Made by a program: the position numbers and the translations under genes
DNA from: Clostridium magnum DSM 2767
GTDB taxonomy: Bacteria; Bacillota; Clostridia; Clostridiales; Clostridiaceae
Direction: 5' to 3'
DNA length: 62,216 nt
Assembly: GCF_001623875.1 (NCBI RefSeq)
Contig: NZ_LWAE01000018.1
Span: 1-62,216 of the forward strand
Part shown: piece after piece, positions 9,386 to 18,387 of the stretch
Layout of the letters: every line of letters starts with the position of its first letter
How positions within the stretch are numbered: the first letter of the stretch is position 1
Notes under the pieces: model-generated
Databases searched by the model: none
The model's input: the letters and a program-made list of their open reading frames with translations, nothing else
Told to the model about the DNA's origin: nothing

Positions 9386-10062
9386 TTAGATACCTCAAAT
9401 TTATATCCAGCACCAATGATGGTGGATATGCAAATGGCTTTCTCTCCAAGTTTACTTCTAAGCTTTTTTATATGAGTATCAACAGTTCTTAAATCTCCAT
9501 AATAATCGTAGCCCCAAACTTTACTTAAAATAACTTCTCTTGACAATACAATATCCTTATTTTCCATCATATAAAACATAAGCTCAAACTCTTTTGTGGA
9601 AAAGTCCACTGATCTTTCATCTATTTTAACAGTACGAGATAGTCTGTTTATTTCTATGCCATTGTAAGTTAAAATTCCATCTGCTTTACCTACGGAACCT
9701 TCCGTTCTTTTTAGTAACATTTTCGACTTAGCCACCAATACTCTCGGACTGAAGGGCTTTGTTACATAGTCATCAGAGCCTAAATCATACCCCATTAATT
9801 TATCTTCTTCATCAGACCTTGCTGTAAGCATAATAATAGGTACATCTGATATTTTTCTTAGTCTTTTACAAACTGACCACCCATCTAACTTAGGAATCAT
9901 AATATCCAAAATAATCAAATTAATTTCCTCTTTTTCAAAAATATCCATAGCTTGTCTACCATCTTCCGCTTCGAAGATATGGAAATCTTCTTTTATAAAA
10001 TAATCTGCAACAATTTCTCGTATTCTTTCATCATCTTCAACTAACAGAATATTTCTGCTCAT
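9382..10062 (-). CDS. OmpR/PhoB-family response regulator
   Basis: A 226-aa regulator with a receiver domain (acidic pocket VEDDER, phospho-acceptor in LIILDIMIPKLDGW, conserved lysine in DDYVTKPFSP) and a C-terminal winged-helix DNA-binding domain ending DTHIKKLRSKLGEKAICIST. The start at 10062 is preceded by GAGG; the longer open frame to 10134 lacks a site. It is coupled to the kinase gene by a 4-bp overlap. Probable targets include the neighbouring exported protein gene, an inference from position only. Confidence 0.93.
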   Translation of the reverse strand: MSRNILLVEDDERIREIVADYFIKEDFHIFEAEDGRQAMDIFEKEEINLIILDIMIPKLDGWSVCKRLRKISDVPIIMLTARSDEEDKLMGYDLGSDDYVTKPFSPRVLVAKSKMLLKRTEGSVGKADGILTYNGIEINRLSRTVKIDERSVDFSTKEFELMFYMMENKDIVLSREVILSKVWGYDYYGDLRTVDTHIKKLRSKLGEKAICISTIIGAGYKFEVSK

Positions 10063-10137
10063 AATGCTAAAACCTCGCTTTTTATTTAATAGATAATCCC
10101 TTAGCACAAAAGAAAAATTATACCACAACCACAAGAA

Positions 10138-10167
10138 TACCTGCTTATATTATACTATAAGCAGGTG
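10138..10167. terminator. Inverted repeat between exported protein and regulator genes
   Basis: A perfect ten-base stem CCTGCTTATA / TATAAGCAGG with a six-base loop lies between the exported-protein gene and the response regulator. It lacks a T-run on the minus strand, so it may be an mRNA-stabilising hairpin, an attenuator or an operator instead of a full terminator. Confidence 0.45.
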
Positions 10168-10188
10168 CCAAATTATATTAGCAATATA

Positions 10189-11190
10189 CTATTTAGAGCT
10201 AGCTAGTTTTAAAGTCTTTCCATTTGCATTTATTTCACTTGCAATGAAGAATAATTTATCTTGTTCTCCATCTTTACTAGCTACGGCAGCCACAGCAGGA
10301 ACAGCAGAAGAAGTATCTTTTATGTCAGATTTTGTATTTGCTAAATCAGGAGTACCAGTTTTATCAACTGTAGTGCCTTTCGAGTCGGAACTTTCAGTAG
10401 CCTTAACAGCTTCAACGCCGATGGAAGTTTTAGAAAAATCCATAGCTTTTAAGGATACCTCTGTACCACCCTTCAAATTTAAATCTTTAAATCCATCTAA
10501 TTTAGAAAACTCATTAAGAGGTACAGTATAAGTTTTGCCATCTTTTCCTTTTACGTCGATTTCATATTCTCCTATTTTTTCAATAGTACCAGTTAGTTCT
10601 GTTAGTTCAGATATAGCAGGAACTACTTGAGTAATACTATCTAGATCTAGTTTTAAAGTCTTTCCGTTTGCAGTTAACTCACTTGCAATAAAGAATAATT
10701 TATCTTGTTCTCCATCTTTACTAGCTATAGGAACCATAGTAGAAAGATTATCTTTATTGTTAGATTGTATATTTTTTAAATCAGAAATTTTTTCAATAGA
10801 AATACCTACTTTGCCAACTTTAATGTCTTTCGAGTCTGAACTTTCAGTAGCCTTAGTAGCTTTTACGCCAATGGAAGTTTTAGAAAAATCCATACCTTTT
10901 AAAGATATCTCTGTACCAACCTTCAAATTTAAATCCTTAAATCCATCTTGTTTAGAAAATTCGTTAACAGGTACAGTATAGACTTTTCCATCTTTTGCTT
11001 TTACTTCAATTTTATTTTCTCCTATTTTTTCAATGCTACCGGTTAGATTTGTTAACGCATTCAAAGTAGAAACACTTTGAGTAATTTTCACCGGTGAATT
11101 TTTTTCCTTGTTGTCAGCAGCAAAAGATTTTACATGTAATGTAGTCACCGTTGCAGCTATTAGTAAAGATGTTAAAATTATTTTTTTCAT
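10189..11190 (-). CDS. Exported protein with two tandem ~145-aa repeats
   Basis: A 333-aa protein with a clear signal peptide (MKKIILTSLLIAATVTTLHV, cleavage near SFAAD) and two near-identical repeats (about 48-190 and 194-333). Each has a beta-rich core, with GKVYTVPVNEFSKQDGFKDL in the first and GKTYTVPLNEFSKLDGFKDL in the second, then a variable linker and a KDGEQDKLFFIASE block. The core matches part of the neighbouring kinase's sensor domain. GGAGG lies upstream of the start. I do not know the family; it may be a ligand-binding or buffering partner of the kinase, made from the same module. The repeats are also similar at DNA level, so the copy number could vary. Confidence 0.8.
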   Translation of the reverse strand: MKKIILTSLLIAATVTTLHVKSFAADNKEKNSPVKITQSVSTLNALTNLTGSIEKIGENKIEVKAKDGKVYTVPVNEFSKQDGFKDLNLKVGTEISLKGMDFSKTSIGVKATKATESSDSKDIKVGKVGISIEKISDLKNIQSNNKDNLSTMVPIASKDGEQDKLFFIASELTANGKTLKLDLDSITQVVPAISELTELTGTIEKIGEYEIDVKGKDGKTYTVPLNEFSKLDGFKDLNLKGGTEVSLKAMDFSKTSIGVEAVKATESSDSKGTTVDKTGTPDLANTKSDIKDTSSAVPAVAAVASKDGEQDKLFFIASEINANGKTLKLASSK

Positions 11191-11371
11191 AATTTATTTC
11201 CTCCATTTATTTATTATTTGTTACAAGATGATTATATTTTTCTGGTGTGTACTTCCTGTGTCCCTCACATTAACATTCAGCGAACAATGAATAAATTGAA
11301 GTAAAAATATCAAAAAAATAGTGCTGCTTTAGTAATTAACATTAATCTTAATTACTTGAAATTTTATATAT

Positions 11372-11392
11372 AAAAAAATCCCCTTTCGGGGA
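11372..11392 (-). terminator. Intrinsic terminator downstream of the IS91-like genes
   Basis: On the minus strand: TCCCC, GAAA loop, GGGGA, then seven Ts. A textbook Rho-independent terminator ending transcription of the transposase unit. Confidence 0.85.
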
Positions 11393-11427
11393 CTATGTTT
11401 AGAAAGGGATACATTCAGCATCTTCTG

Positions 11428-11694
11428 TTAGATATGAATGTTCCTCTTCTTTTTTTCACCAGAATAATAAAAATCTGCATTACAATTAGGACATACCATA
11501 ACAGGCATACCCTTTCTTTTACTATTCTGCTTTTCATCATATTTCTCATTACAATAAATATCCATATCTGCAAACTCATATACGATATCGGCGGGAGCCC
11601 ACTCCCAATACTTACATTTTAAGCAATGATATTTGTATAACTTTTCTGTGTAACGGCGTTCTACTAACAGGATCATATAATATATCCTCCACAT
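11428..11694 (-). CDS. Small Cys-rich ORF overlapping the transposase 3' end
   Basis: An 88-aa frame overlapping the last 83 bases of the transposase gene. It carries two probable zinc-binding pairs, CLKCKYWEW and CPNCNADFYY, and a charged tail. No good ribosome site precedes it, so coupled translation from the transposase is likely if it is real. An internal methionine (MILLVERR) could be the start. Conserved cysteine pairs argue for a real accessory gene over a chance frame, but I do not recognise a family. Confidence 0.55.
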   Translation of the reverse strand: MWRIYYMILLVERRYTEKLYKYHCLKCKYWEWAPADIVYEFADMDIYCNEKYDEKQNSKRKGMPVMVCPNCNADFYYSGEKKKRNIHI

Positions 11695-12877
11695 TTCTAG
11701 TTTCTCTTATATCATATATTATCCCATAGTCGTTATGCCATATTTTCCAAAGAATTTTTTCTATTTCGCATCGTTTACACTGGATTGGATTTCTTCCAAA
11801 GCTATCTATAATTCTTCCTTTCCAAGTCTTTTTCTTTTCTACTTCTTGCTTTTTATCTCTAAGTAATCTCTCTATAGACATTTGCTTGATAAAATTATAT
11901 AAATGAACTATTTCCTTGGATATTTTATTTCTTCTCCTTGAATATAATCCATATCTCCTAACTGTTTTAAATCCCTTTGGTACTATATGTTGTGTTATTT
12001 TTCCTATGAACTCTAGTACATTCATGCTAACCCTTGTTTTGTGACCATCATCATGATCTTCGTACCAAAAGGTAACATTATCACCGTCATATTCTTCTAT
12101 TCTATATTCTGCTATCGCAGCTCTAGCAAGGTATCTACCTATATATTTAACTGCTTGTCTAGTATCGTCTAATCTCCTTTTTGCATTTACATAAAATCCT
12201 TTAGGGTATTTTTTATACATATTACTGATTAGTTGCCTTGTCTTATAACAATTAAAATGTTTCTTAATTATATCTAGTAATACCTTTTGCCATGCTTTCT
12301 TTAAAAACGGATAAGGTATATACTCTACACTTTTCCACCATTTATTATTTTTATCTACAGCTCCCTCAGTAACTAAAGCATGTACATGTGGATTCCACTT
12401 TAAATCTCTACCAAATGTATGTATTACCGCAATTACTTCTACTTCATAATCACAATTCTTATTCTTTTTATACCAATGAGAAATAACATTATATACACCA
12501 TCCTGTAATTCTTTTAATAGTTCTCGCCTACTATAGAAAAAGTTCCTAAGATCTTCAGGCATTGTAAATACACTGTATCTAAGAACAACTCTCAACATGT
12601 TTTGCTGCTGTCTTTCTGCCCATTTTAGAGTATAAAGCCTACCACATCTGTTACAAAACTTACTTTTACATGTAAAAGGTACTTTAGTTATATCTCCACA
12701 TTCTTCGCAAATATATTCAGCAAATCCATTCTTAATATCACTACAACTAATAGCCTTGTTTACTAAACCATCTATATGATCCCGCATATTCTCAGGAACC
12801 CTATACCAATATTTATTTTTAAAATCATCATACCTATCAATTAATATCTCTTTAATAGTTATTTTTTCTGTATTCAT
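11612..12877 (-). CDS. IS91-family transposase
   Basis: A 421-aa HUH-superfamily transposase. It has an N-terminal zinc-binding region (CEECGDITKVPFTCKSKFCN with CGRLY following), the HUH motif in NPHVHALVTEG and the downstream tyrosine-rich helix AVKYIGRYLARAAIAEY. These enzymes nick single-stranded DNA through a 5' phosphotyrosine. Length is normal and no frameshift is seen, so it may be active. A TTATCCACA box lies just upstream (near 12898), probably chance. Confidence 0.9.
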   Translation of the reverse strand: MNTEKITIKEILIDRYDDFKNKYWYRVPENMRDHIDGLVNKAISCSDIKNGFAEYICEECGDITKVPFTCKSKFCNRCGRLYTLKWAERQQQNMLRVVLRYSVFTMPEDLRNFFYSRRELLKELQDGVYNVISHWYKKNKNCDYEVEVIAVIHTFGRDLKWNPHVHALVTEGAVDKNNKWWKSVEYIPYPFLKKAWQKVLLDIIKKHFNCYKTRQLISNMYKKYPKGFYVNAKRRLDDTRQAVKYIGRYLARAAIAEYRIEEYDGDNVTFWYEDHDDGHKTRVSMNVLEFIGKITQHIVPKGFKTVRRYGLYSRRRNKISKEIVHLYNFIKQMSIERLLRDKKQEVEKKKTWKGRIIDSFGRNPIQCKRCEIEKILWKIWHNDYGIIYDIRETRNVEDILYDPVSRTPLHRKVIQISLLKM

Positions 12878-12935
12878 ATATTAATATTACCACAAGTTAT
12901 CCACAGATTTAAATTTTTATAATTTCCTATAGAAT

Positions 12936-12973
12936 AAAAAAATAGCACACGTGAAAAAAGTGTGCTATTTTTT
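12936..12973. terminator. Bidirectional terminator between IS91-like element and TVP38 genes
   Basis: AAAAAAATAGCACAC and its complement GTGTGCTATTTTTTT flank a short loop, giving an A-tract/T-tract hairpin that works in both directions. On the minus strand it ends the TVP38 operon. Confidence 0.85.
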
Positions 12974-13076
12974 TGTGAATTTATCTCAATCTATACATTT
13001 CTCAGATACCCCTTGTAATTCTATCCCTACTTTTTATAATATTGTTTAGCCAATCCAAAAGGTTTTGCTCCATTTA

Positions 13077-13745
13077 TTATTTTCCAATTATATTTTCTCT
13101 CTTTTTAGAAACCATCTTCCCTAACAGTATTGACCCTAAAGTAAGCAGTATTACTAGCACTATAGAAATTATAAACTCTGGTGAGTGTACATCTAATATC
13201 TTGTCCCCTACATTTAGAAATATTACTGTCCCTGGCAAAATTCCTATAATTGTAGCAATAGTATATTTGCTAAAAGGGATATTAGTGAGCCCAGATGCAT
13301 AGTTAATTACATTGTAGGGCATTGCTGGTATTAGCCTGCATATAAATACAATTAGAAAGCTTTCTTTTCCTTTTGCTCTTATAAACTTATCCCACCATTT
13401 TTTTGGCATCTTCTCTTCTAGGTATTTATTTACCATATCTCTCGCCAATACTTTAGCCAGCCAAAACATCAAGGAACTATTAAGCGCTGCACCAATTAAA
13501 GTATATAGTGTACCTGTCCAAAGGCCAAATGAAAGACCTCCTGCCAATGCCAATATAGGAACTGGAAAGAAAAATACTGGCAGCGCAACCCACACAAGAA
13601 TATATGCAATGGGTGCTAGCGTGCCAAATCCAGTTATCCAATCACGAATGGCTTGTGCAGTAATATTGGATAGAAAGGTATTGTAGATTATAAAAAGAGC
13701 TATTGTCAATACAATGATAATAACCTGTTTTAATCCTTTTGACAT
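13077..13745 (-). CDS. TVP38/TMEM64 (DedA-like) membrane protein, YdjX/YdjZ type
   Basis: A 222-aa polytopic protein of the TVP38/TMEM64/VTT family. The family signature appears as CRLIPAMPYNVINYASGL, preceded by the amphipathic ALNSSLMFWLAKVLARD helix. VTT proteins of this kind are linked to lipid scrambling or ion transport. The start at 13745 is set by AGGAGAT upstream; a longer frame to 13865 overlaps the neighbour. It lies 40 bp after a second family member and downstream of a YdjY-like lipoprotein, the gene set of E. coli ydjXYZ. Confidence 0.85.
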   Translation of the reverse strand: MSKGLKQVIIIVLTIALFIIYNTFLSNITAQAIRDWITGFGTLAPIAYILVWVALPVFFFPVPILALAGGLSFGLWTGTLYTLIGAALNSSLMFWLAKVLARDMVNKYLEEKMPKKWWDKFIRAKGKESFLIVFICRLIPAMPYNVINYASGLTNIPFSKYTIATIIGILPGTVIFLNVGDKILDVHSPEFIISIVLVILLTLGSILLGKMVSKKRENIIGK

Positions 13746-13785
13746 ATATTCTATCTCCTTTCCTAAAATAGAAGCCTGATGTATA

Positions 13786-14997
13786 TTACACCAGGCCCTC
13801 ATTATATTCATCTTTTTCTTCTTTTTTGTCACCTTTATGCTTATCACTATATACTTTCTTTGCAATACCTATTACTATCGATAAAGCAAATAGTGTTAAT
13901 AGTCCAACAAACAATTTTTGTGCTCCACCTGTAAGTGTTCCACCAACGTATGAATACACGATTGTCGCTGGTAATTGACCTAAACCTGTTGCTATGAAGA
14001 ATGCCCAAAATTTCATATTAGTAAGACCTGCCGCATAACTTACAAAATCAAATGAAACAAATGGTAAAAGTCTACAGATTGCTATTGCATACTTTCCGTA
14101 TCTTTCGAAGAAAACATCTATACTTTCCATTGCACCTTTGCTAGTAAGTTTTTCAACAGCGTCTCTACCAAGCACCCTCGCTATAAAGAAGCATAGTGCA
14201 GCCCCTGCCATAGCAGATGACCAAGATAGTATTGCTCCTTGCCACCATCCAAATATAGCTGCATTTGAAAGGGTAATTAGAAAAGCTGGAATTGGTGCAA
14301 CAATTGACTGAAGAACCATAAGAGTAAATGACACTATTACAGCTAATTTACCATAGGACCTCAGGTAATCAATTACTACTGCTGTATCTAGCTTTGATAT
14401 TGTATTAAAAGCCCTATTTAATCCATCATGAAGAGAAGGAATCGTAAAGTAGCAAATCATAAAAATTACTATACCAACAATTGCAATGATTCTTCCAATT
14501 CTTCTGTTTTTCTTAACTTTTGCAATTTGCTCTTCATCCAATTCTTCTCTCAAGTCTTTTAGCTTTAACTCTTTTTCTTTCAAAGCTTTTCTTTCTTCCT
14601 TAGTATATTCCTTCTGATATTTCTTAACAGTAAGGATAATATGTAGGTTTATCAGATTTACTATTACTGCAAATACAATGAAAATAGGTTGTATCTCTGA
14701 TACAGGATTTGTAAGCAATAGTGTTTCCTTCGTAATATAAAGAAATTGTTGCAGTCTTCCTGTCAATAAAGCTATCAGTATAGCTATTAATTCAATAACA
14801 TAAAATGAATGCTTCCAATCTAGTCTTTTCTTAGCAATACCGACCATAAGTCCAAAGCCTGTAAAAATATACATTACTAACCCTAGTCCTATCATCATTT
14901 CATATGCTACGCTAAAGAACAGTAACATATTTATAAGAAAGCCTAGTGCTATACCTGTAGTAGTATAGTAAAGCAGCAATCTTAGTTTTCTCATCAA
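13786..14997 (-). CDS. TVP38/TMEM64 protein with extra N-terminal membrane region
   Basis: A 403-aa protein in two parts: an N-terminal ~120-residue block with four membrane helices, a charged coiled linker (about 130-165), and a C-terminal TVP38/VTT domain with CRLLPFVSFDFVSYAAGL. The extra N-terminal part is not in typical 220-aa family members and I do not recognise it. AGGAGG precedes the start. Second gene of a three-gene operon with the lipoprotein upstream (58-bp gap) and a second TVP38 protein downstream. Confidence 0.85.
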   Translation of the reverse strand: MMRKLRLLLYYTTTGIALGFLINMLLFFSVAYEMMIGLGLVMYIFTGFGLMVGIAKKRLDWKHSFYVIELIAILIALLTGRLQQFLYITKETLLLTNPVSEIQPIFIVFAVIVNLINLHIILTVKKYQKEYTKEERKALKEKELKLKDLREELDEEQIAKVKKNRRIGRIIAIVGIVIFMICYFTIPSLHDGLNRAFNTISKLDTAVVIDYLRSYGKLAVIVSFTLMVLQSIVAPIPAFLITLSNAAIFGWWQGAILSWSSAMAGAALCFFIARVLGRDAVEKLTSKGAMESIDVFFERYGKYAIAICRLLPFVSFDFVSYAAGLTNMKFWAFFIATGLGQLPATIVYSYVGGTLTGGAQKLFVGLLTLFALSIVIGIAKKVYSDKHKGDKKEEKDEYNEGLV

Positions 14998-15055
14998 TTA
15001 ACCTCCTAAATTATTCTGTATGGCAATCCCATACAAATTTAAAACGTAAGCTACA

Positions 15056-15760
15056 CTATTTGGCAATTGAATATATTGTAGCTACATAAGTTCCGTCTTT
15101 TGGAAGTATGTCTTGATTTCCAGTAAATTTAACTTCTTTAGTTTTTTCTACTGAACCATAAGTGTAAGTAGAGTTAGATATTATACCAACTGGGCAACTA
15201 TCAAGACAAGATAGGCATCCAGTATTCTTAGCTTTAGCTCTATCTAGGTTTCCTCCAAATTTGAAGGCGATTTTCTTTCCATTGCTATCTTTAATAACTT
15301 CGTTAACATCATATTCCTTACCAGCACCATTCCAAGTAACCTTTAGATTAATTGCTGTACCTTCAACTTTAGTAGTTGTAGCATTATCAGGGGTCATATT
15401 GTTTCCTGGCTTAGCTCCTATCTCTATAAGTGCATTATAGAATTGTTCTGGATTTGCATATGCAGTAAGTACAGACTTAGCTCCATTAGATCCATCCTTA
15501 AATACTGAAGCGTGACGAGTTACCTCTGTAAAATACTTACCATTTACTTGACTAAGTACAGTTATAGTACCAGCTTCCTTATCAACTTTTATAGGATTTT
15601 TTAGTGATACACCAGCTACTTCATCAGGTGCTTTTGCCTTCTCTTCCTGTTTTTGAGAACCAGCTGAGTCTCCTCCACTATTTTTGGAACTACATCCAAC
15701 AGCTCCTATCATGCTCATACATAGTACTGCTGCAATAATTGCTTTTTTCCTAAAGTTCAT
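15056..15760 (-). CDS. YdjY-like lipoprotein with Cys-rich motif
   Basis: A 234-aa lipoprotein: the signal peptide ends in lipobox IGAVGC (Cys 23), followed by a Ser/Gly/Lys-rich linker. The main domain resembles E. coli YdjY, with HASVFKDGSNGAKSVLTAYA near residue 80. A CLSCLDSCPVGI motif near residue 180 could hold an Fe-S cluster or form disulfides. With two downstream TVP38 genes this gives the same three protein families as E. coli ydjXYZ, here in the order Y-Z/X-X/Z. Function is unknown; an extracytoplasmic redox or lipid role is a guess. Confidence 0.8.
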   Translation of the reverse strand: MNFRKKAIIAAVLCMSMIGAVGCSSKNSGGDSAGSQKQEEKAKAPDEVAGVSLKNPIKVDKEAGTITVLSQVNGKYFTEVTRHASVFKDGSNGAKSVLTAYANPEQFYNALIEIGAKPGNNMTPDNATTTKVEGTAINLKVTWNGAGKEYDVNEVIKDSNGKKIAFKFGGNLDRAKAKNTGCLSCLDSCPVGIISNSTYTYGSVEKTKEVKFTGNQDILPKDGTYVATIYSIAK

Positions 15761-15890
15761 TCCCCATTCCTCCCAATCAAAATATAATAATATGTTTCTT
15801 TATTAACTATTACCCATAGATTAGTTCCATTTTATTTTAAGGGTAATTTAGTTTGCTTTCAAATAGAAAAAATTTATAGATGCTTGTCGA

Positions 15891-15919
15891 ACTATAACGA
15901 AAACTTATTGCATCGTCAA
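15891..15919 (-). promoter_or_regulatory. Promoter of the ydjY-like operon
   Basis: -35 TTGACG (15919-15914), 17-bp spacer and -10 TATAGT (15896-15891) on the minus strand, ~130 bp before the lipoprotein start. The remaining leader up to 15760 is AT-rich with no clear regulatory element. Confidence 0.7.
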
Positions 15920-15970
15920 TTGTGCATTATAATCTAAAATTAGTTAGAATAATACATAAACTAAACAAAG

Positions 15971-16017
15971 AAAATAAAAAGAACATATATGTCTAAGCTA
16001 ACTTAAACTATATGTTC
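15971..16017 (-). terminator. Terminator after the MFS transporter gene
   Basis: GAACATATA / TATATGTTC stem with a ~19-base loop and, on the minus strand, a TTTTTATTTTCTTT tail. It lies ~145 bp past the MFS stop; the gap (16018-16162) also contains ATCACAGCCTCTTTTCTGTG near 16080, part of which recurs at 26020. Confidence 0.7.
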
Positions 16018-16162
16018 CCCACTTCATTTATCATTGGCCCTCTTTTTTCATGTTTCCTAGTATCCTATATTTTTTCAACTTTATCACAGCCTCTTTTCTG
16101 TGTCTATCTTACAGGGTACAGTTTACCCCTTTATTTTAAACACTTAGATATTTTTAAATATT

Positions 16163-17518
16163 TTATTTAAAATCTCCTTCGGCAAGTTCATCAAGGGATT
16201 TTCCTTTGGTTTCCTTTTTCACTAGGAAAATCGCCGCCAATAGACCTAAAACTGCTGGAATAGCATAAAACATGAACGATACTGCGTATCCTTTTCCCAT
16301 CCCAATGACTATACCAGCAACAATTGGTGCACTGGCTCCACCGATTCGACCAAATGCATGACACCAAGACACACCGGTATTTCTGAATTCTGTTGGATAA
16401 GCCTCTGCCATTAGAGGTTGTATCGCTGTAATGGAATAATTGACAGCAAAACCCAAGAAAATACACGCAGCTAGAATAGTATCAAAACCACCGCCTATGT
16501 TTGCCATAATGATAACAGAGATAGCGGCAACAAAAAAGGAAATTATAAGATTCTTTTTACGGCCAACCGCTTCAGCTACAAAACCAGTGGAACAATTAGC
16601 AATTACAGCAGCTGCATTCTGAGCGATTGCCAGTCCGTAAGCCGAAGACATCTTTAAACCCTTTTCTAACATCAATGAAGGCAGCCAGGCATTGATGCCA
16701 TAAACAATAAAACAACCACAAAAATACATTATCCAAATACCGATAGTAATTCCAATATATCTTTTAGAGAAGAGCGCTTTTGGTCCAGCTTCTTTAGGTG
16801 GTGGTGGAATAACCAATGCCTCAATATCCCAATCAGTAGATTTACCCATTGCAGTAAATTCAATACTTTGAAGAGCTTTAACCGCTTTTTCCCTATATCC
16901 TTTATTAGCTAACCAATAAGCTGACTCAGGCATTTTAAAGTACAAGAAAATGGAATATAAGAATGGAATACCGCCAATCAAGTAACAAAGCCTCCAGCCA
17001 AACGCAGGAACAACAGCAGTAGCAACTAGACCAGCAATTACCCAACCGACAATCATCCATGCCATTCCAAAGGTTATGAAAATAGCTCGTCTATTTGTTG
17101 GCGTAGATTCGGAATAAGTAGTGGTTACAACTGGAATACATGCTCCTAGTCCCACTCCGGCAAATATACGGAAAAGTGCAAAAATCGTAAAACTATTAGA
17201 AAAATATATTGGAATAGTTAGAAGGGAATATAATCCAATAGCCACCACTAATGTCTTCCGTCTTCCAATTTTATCAGAAATGATGCCTGAGAGTGCACCT
17301 CCAAAAATTAAACCAATGAGGCTCCAAGAAGACAAGCTACCTTTAGCTACTGCACTTAAGCCCCACTCTTTAGCTATTTGCGGCATTGTGTAGGATACAA
17401 TCATATAATCATAGCCGTCAAACACCATAGCGAGGCCAAGAAGGAAAAACATTTTCCAGGTAAATTTGTTAACACCAAGGGAATCCATTACTTCAGATAT
17501 ACTGAAATTTTTCAACAT
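16163..17518 (-). CDS. MFS transporter, aromatic acid/H+ symporter-like (AAHS type)
   Basis: A 451-aa twelve-helix major facilitator. The loop 2-3 signature is GGALSGIISDKIGRRKTL, and the first helix carries GLAMVFDGYDYMIVSYTMPQ, the DGxD motif typical of aromatic acid:H+ symporters (PcaK/BenK class). Likely imports a carboxylated small molecule using the proton gradient. Start at 17518 has AAAGGAG eight bases upstream; the frame extends to 17638 without a site. The neighbouring genes give no catabolic pathway, so the substrate is unknown. Part of its leader recurs at 26034-26059. Confidence 0.85.
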   Translation of the reverse strand: MLKNFSISEVMDSLGVNKFTWKMFFLLGLAMVFDGYDYMIVSYTMPQIAKEWGLSAVAKGSLSSWSLIGLIFGGALSGIISDKIGRRKTLVVAIGLYSLLTIPIYFSNSFTIFALFRIFAGVGLGACIPVVTTTYSESTPTNRRAIFITFGMAWMIVGWVIAGLVATAVVPAFGWRLCYLIGGIPFLYSIFLYFKMPESAYWLANKGYREKAVKALQSIEFTAMGKSTDWDIEALVIPPPPKEAGPKALFSKRYIGITIGIWIMYFCGCFIVYGINAWLPSLMLEKGLKMSSAYGLAIAQNAAAVIANCSTGFVAEAVGRKKNLIISFFVAAISVIIMANIGGGFDTILAACIFLGFAVNYSITAIQPLMAEAYPTEFRNTGVSWCHAFGRIGGASAPIVAGIVIGMGKGYAVSFMFYAIPAVLGLLAAIFLVKKETKGKSLDELAEGDFK

Positions 17519-17684
17519 GTAGTTCTCCTTTCTATTAATAAATTTGCATAGTAACCTTCTTGCAGCGTTTTTATAATACGTTCTGATGTATAAAAAACCC
17601 AACATGTAATCAATTACATATTGAAAATAGAATACCATATTTATTTTTACAATTCACCTTACACAATGCTGAAATTTGCTATCT

Positions 17685-18275
17685 TTATTTATACAAAATG
17701 TTAGGATCTAGCTCACTTTTATGAATTTTATTTAAAGCTTCTATTGCCTTATCTTCTTCTCCTATTACAGGATAATATGCACCCAACTGAAATAATGCTT
17801 GTTCCACTAACTCCACTTTACTACAATTTTGAGATACATCTTCAAATAATTGAATAGAATATCCCATTACCTTTTTACACTTTTCCTCATCCATCCACTT
17901 CCAAGAATACATATTAAACAAAAACCCTATTCTAAGCTTTAAATAATAACTATGAGGATATTTAGCTATATATTTCTTACTCATATCTATAGCATTATTT
18001 AATTCACCACTACTAAAAAGCTTCTCACATTCACTAAATATATTCATAACTTCCTCGTCTGAAAGCTCAATTTTAAAATTTAAAAGCGTATCAATAGTAA
18101 CGTTAAAAAAGGTTGCAAGTATTGGTAATAATGTTATGTCCGGGTATGAAATCTCACTTTCCCATTTCGATACCGCTGCTGTAGATACACCAATAAAATT
18201 TGCTAGTTGATCTTGTGTAATCCCTTTTTCTTTTCTCAATCTATAAATAACATCACCTATTAGTAATTTACCCAC
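17685..18275 (-). CDS. XRE-family helix-turn-helix regulator, probably C-terminally truncated
   Basis: A 196-aa regulator with an N-terminal lambda-repressor-type helix-turn-helix (ITQDQLANFIGVSTAAVSKW, residues ~19-40) followed by a dimerisation motif and TPR-like helices. Relatives with this start are generally longer; this one ends abruptly after KSELDPNILYK, so the sensory TPR part may be cut. DNA-binding residues are intact. Targets unknown. Confidence 0.75.
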   Translation of the reverse strand: MGKLLIGDVIYRLRKEKGITQDQLANFIGVSTAAVSKWESEISYPDITLLPILATFFNVTIDTLLNFKIELSDEEVMNIFSECEKLFSSGELNNAIDMSKKYIAKYPHSYYLKLRIGFLFNMYSWKWMDEEKCKKVMGYSIQLFEDVSQNCSKVELVEQALFQLGAYYPVIGEEDKAIEALNKIHKSELDPNILYK

Positions 18276-18387
18276 TCTTTATCACTCCATATTTTATTAT
18301 AGGGCCCTATATCTATAGTATAGCTTAATTCCTAGCAGATACCAATGGACTTATGGTTAAATATACCATTAAAAACTTAACTGATAG

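Larger units (their letters stand above)
11393..12935 (-). mobile_element. IS91-like (HUH transposase) insertion element
   Basis: The segment holds a full-length IS91-type transposase and an overlapping small Cys-rich ORF between a terminator (11372-11392) and a bidirectional hairpin (12936-12973). IS91 elements move by rolling-circle replication and make no target duplication, so the ends cannot be fixed by inspection; limits are approximate. No antibiotic resistance or cargo gene is present. Confidence 0.7.

Noticed and set aside
12895..12910. DnaA box TTATCCACA as a replication origin
   Set aside because: Single box, no cluster, no AT-rich unwinding element and no dnaA or rep gene.
16191..16466. 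Alternate minus-strand frame inside the MFS transporter gene
   Set aside because: Lies within the strongly coding transporter frame and has no site of its own.
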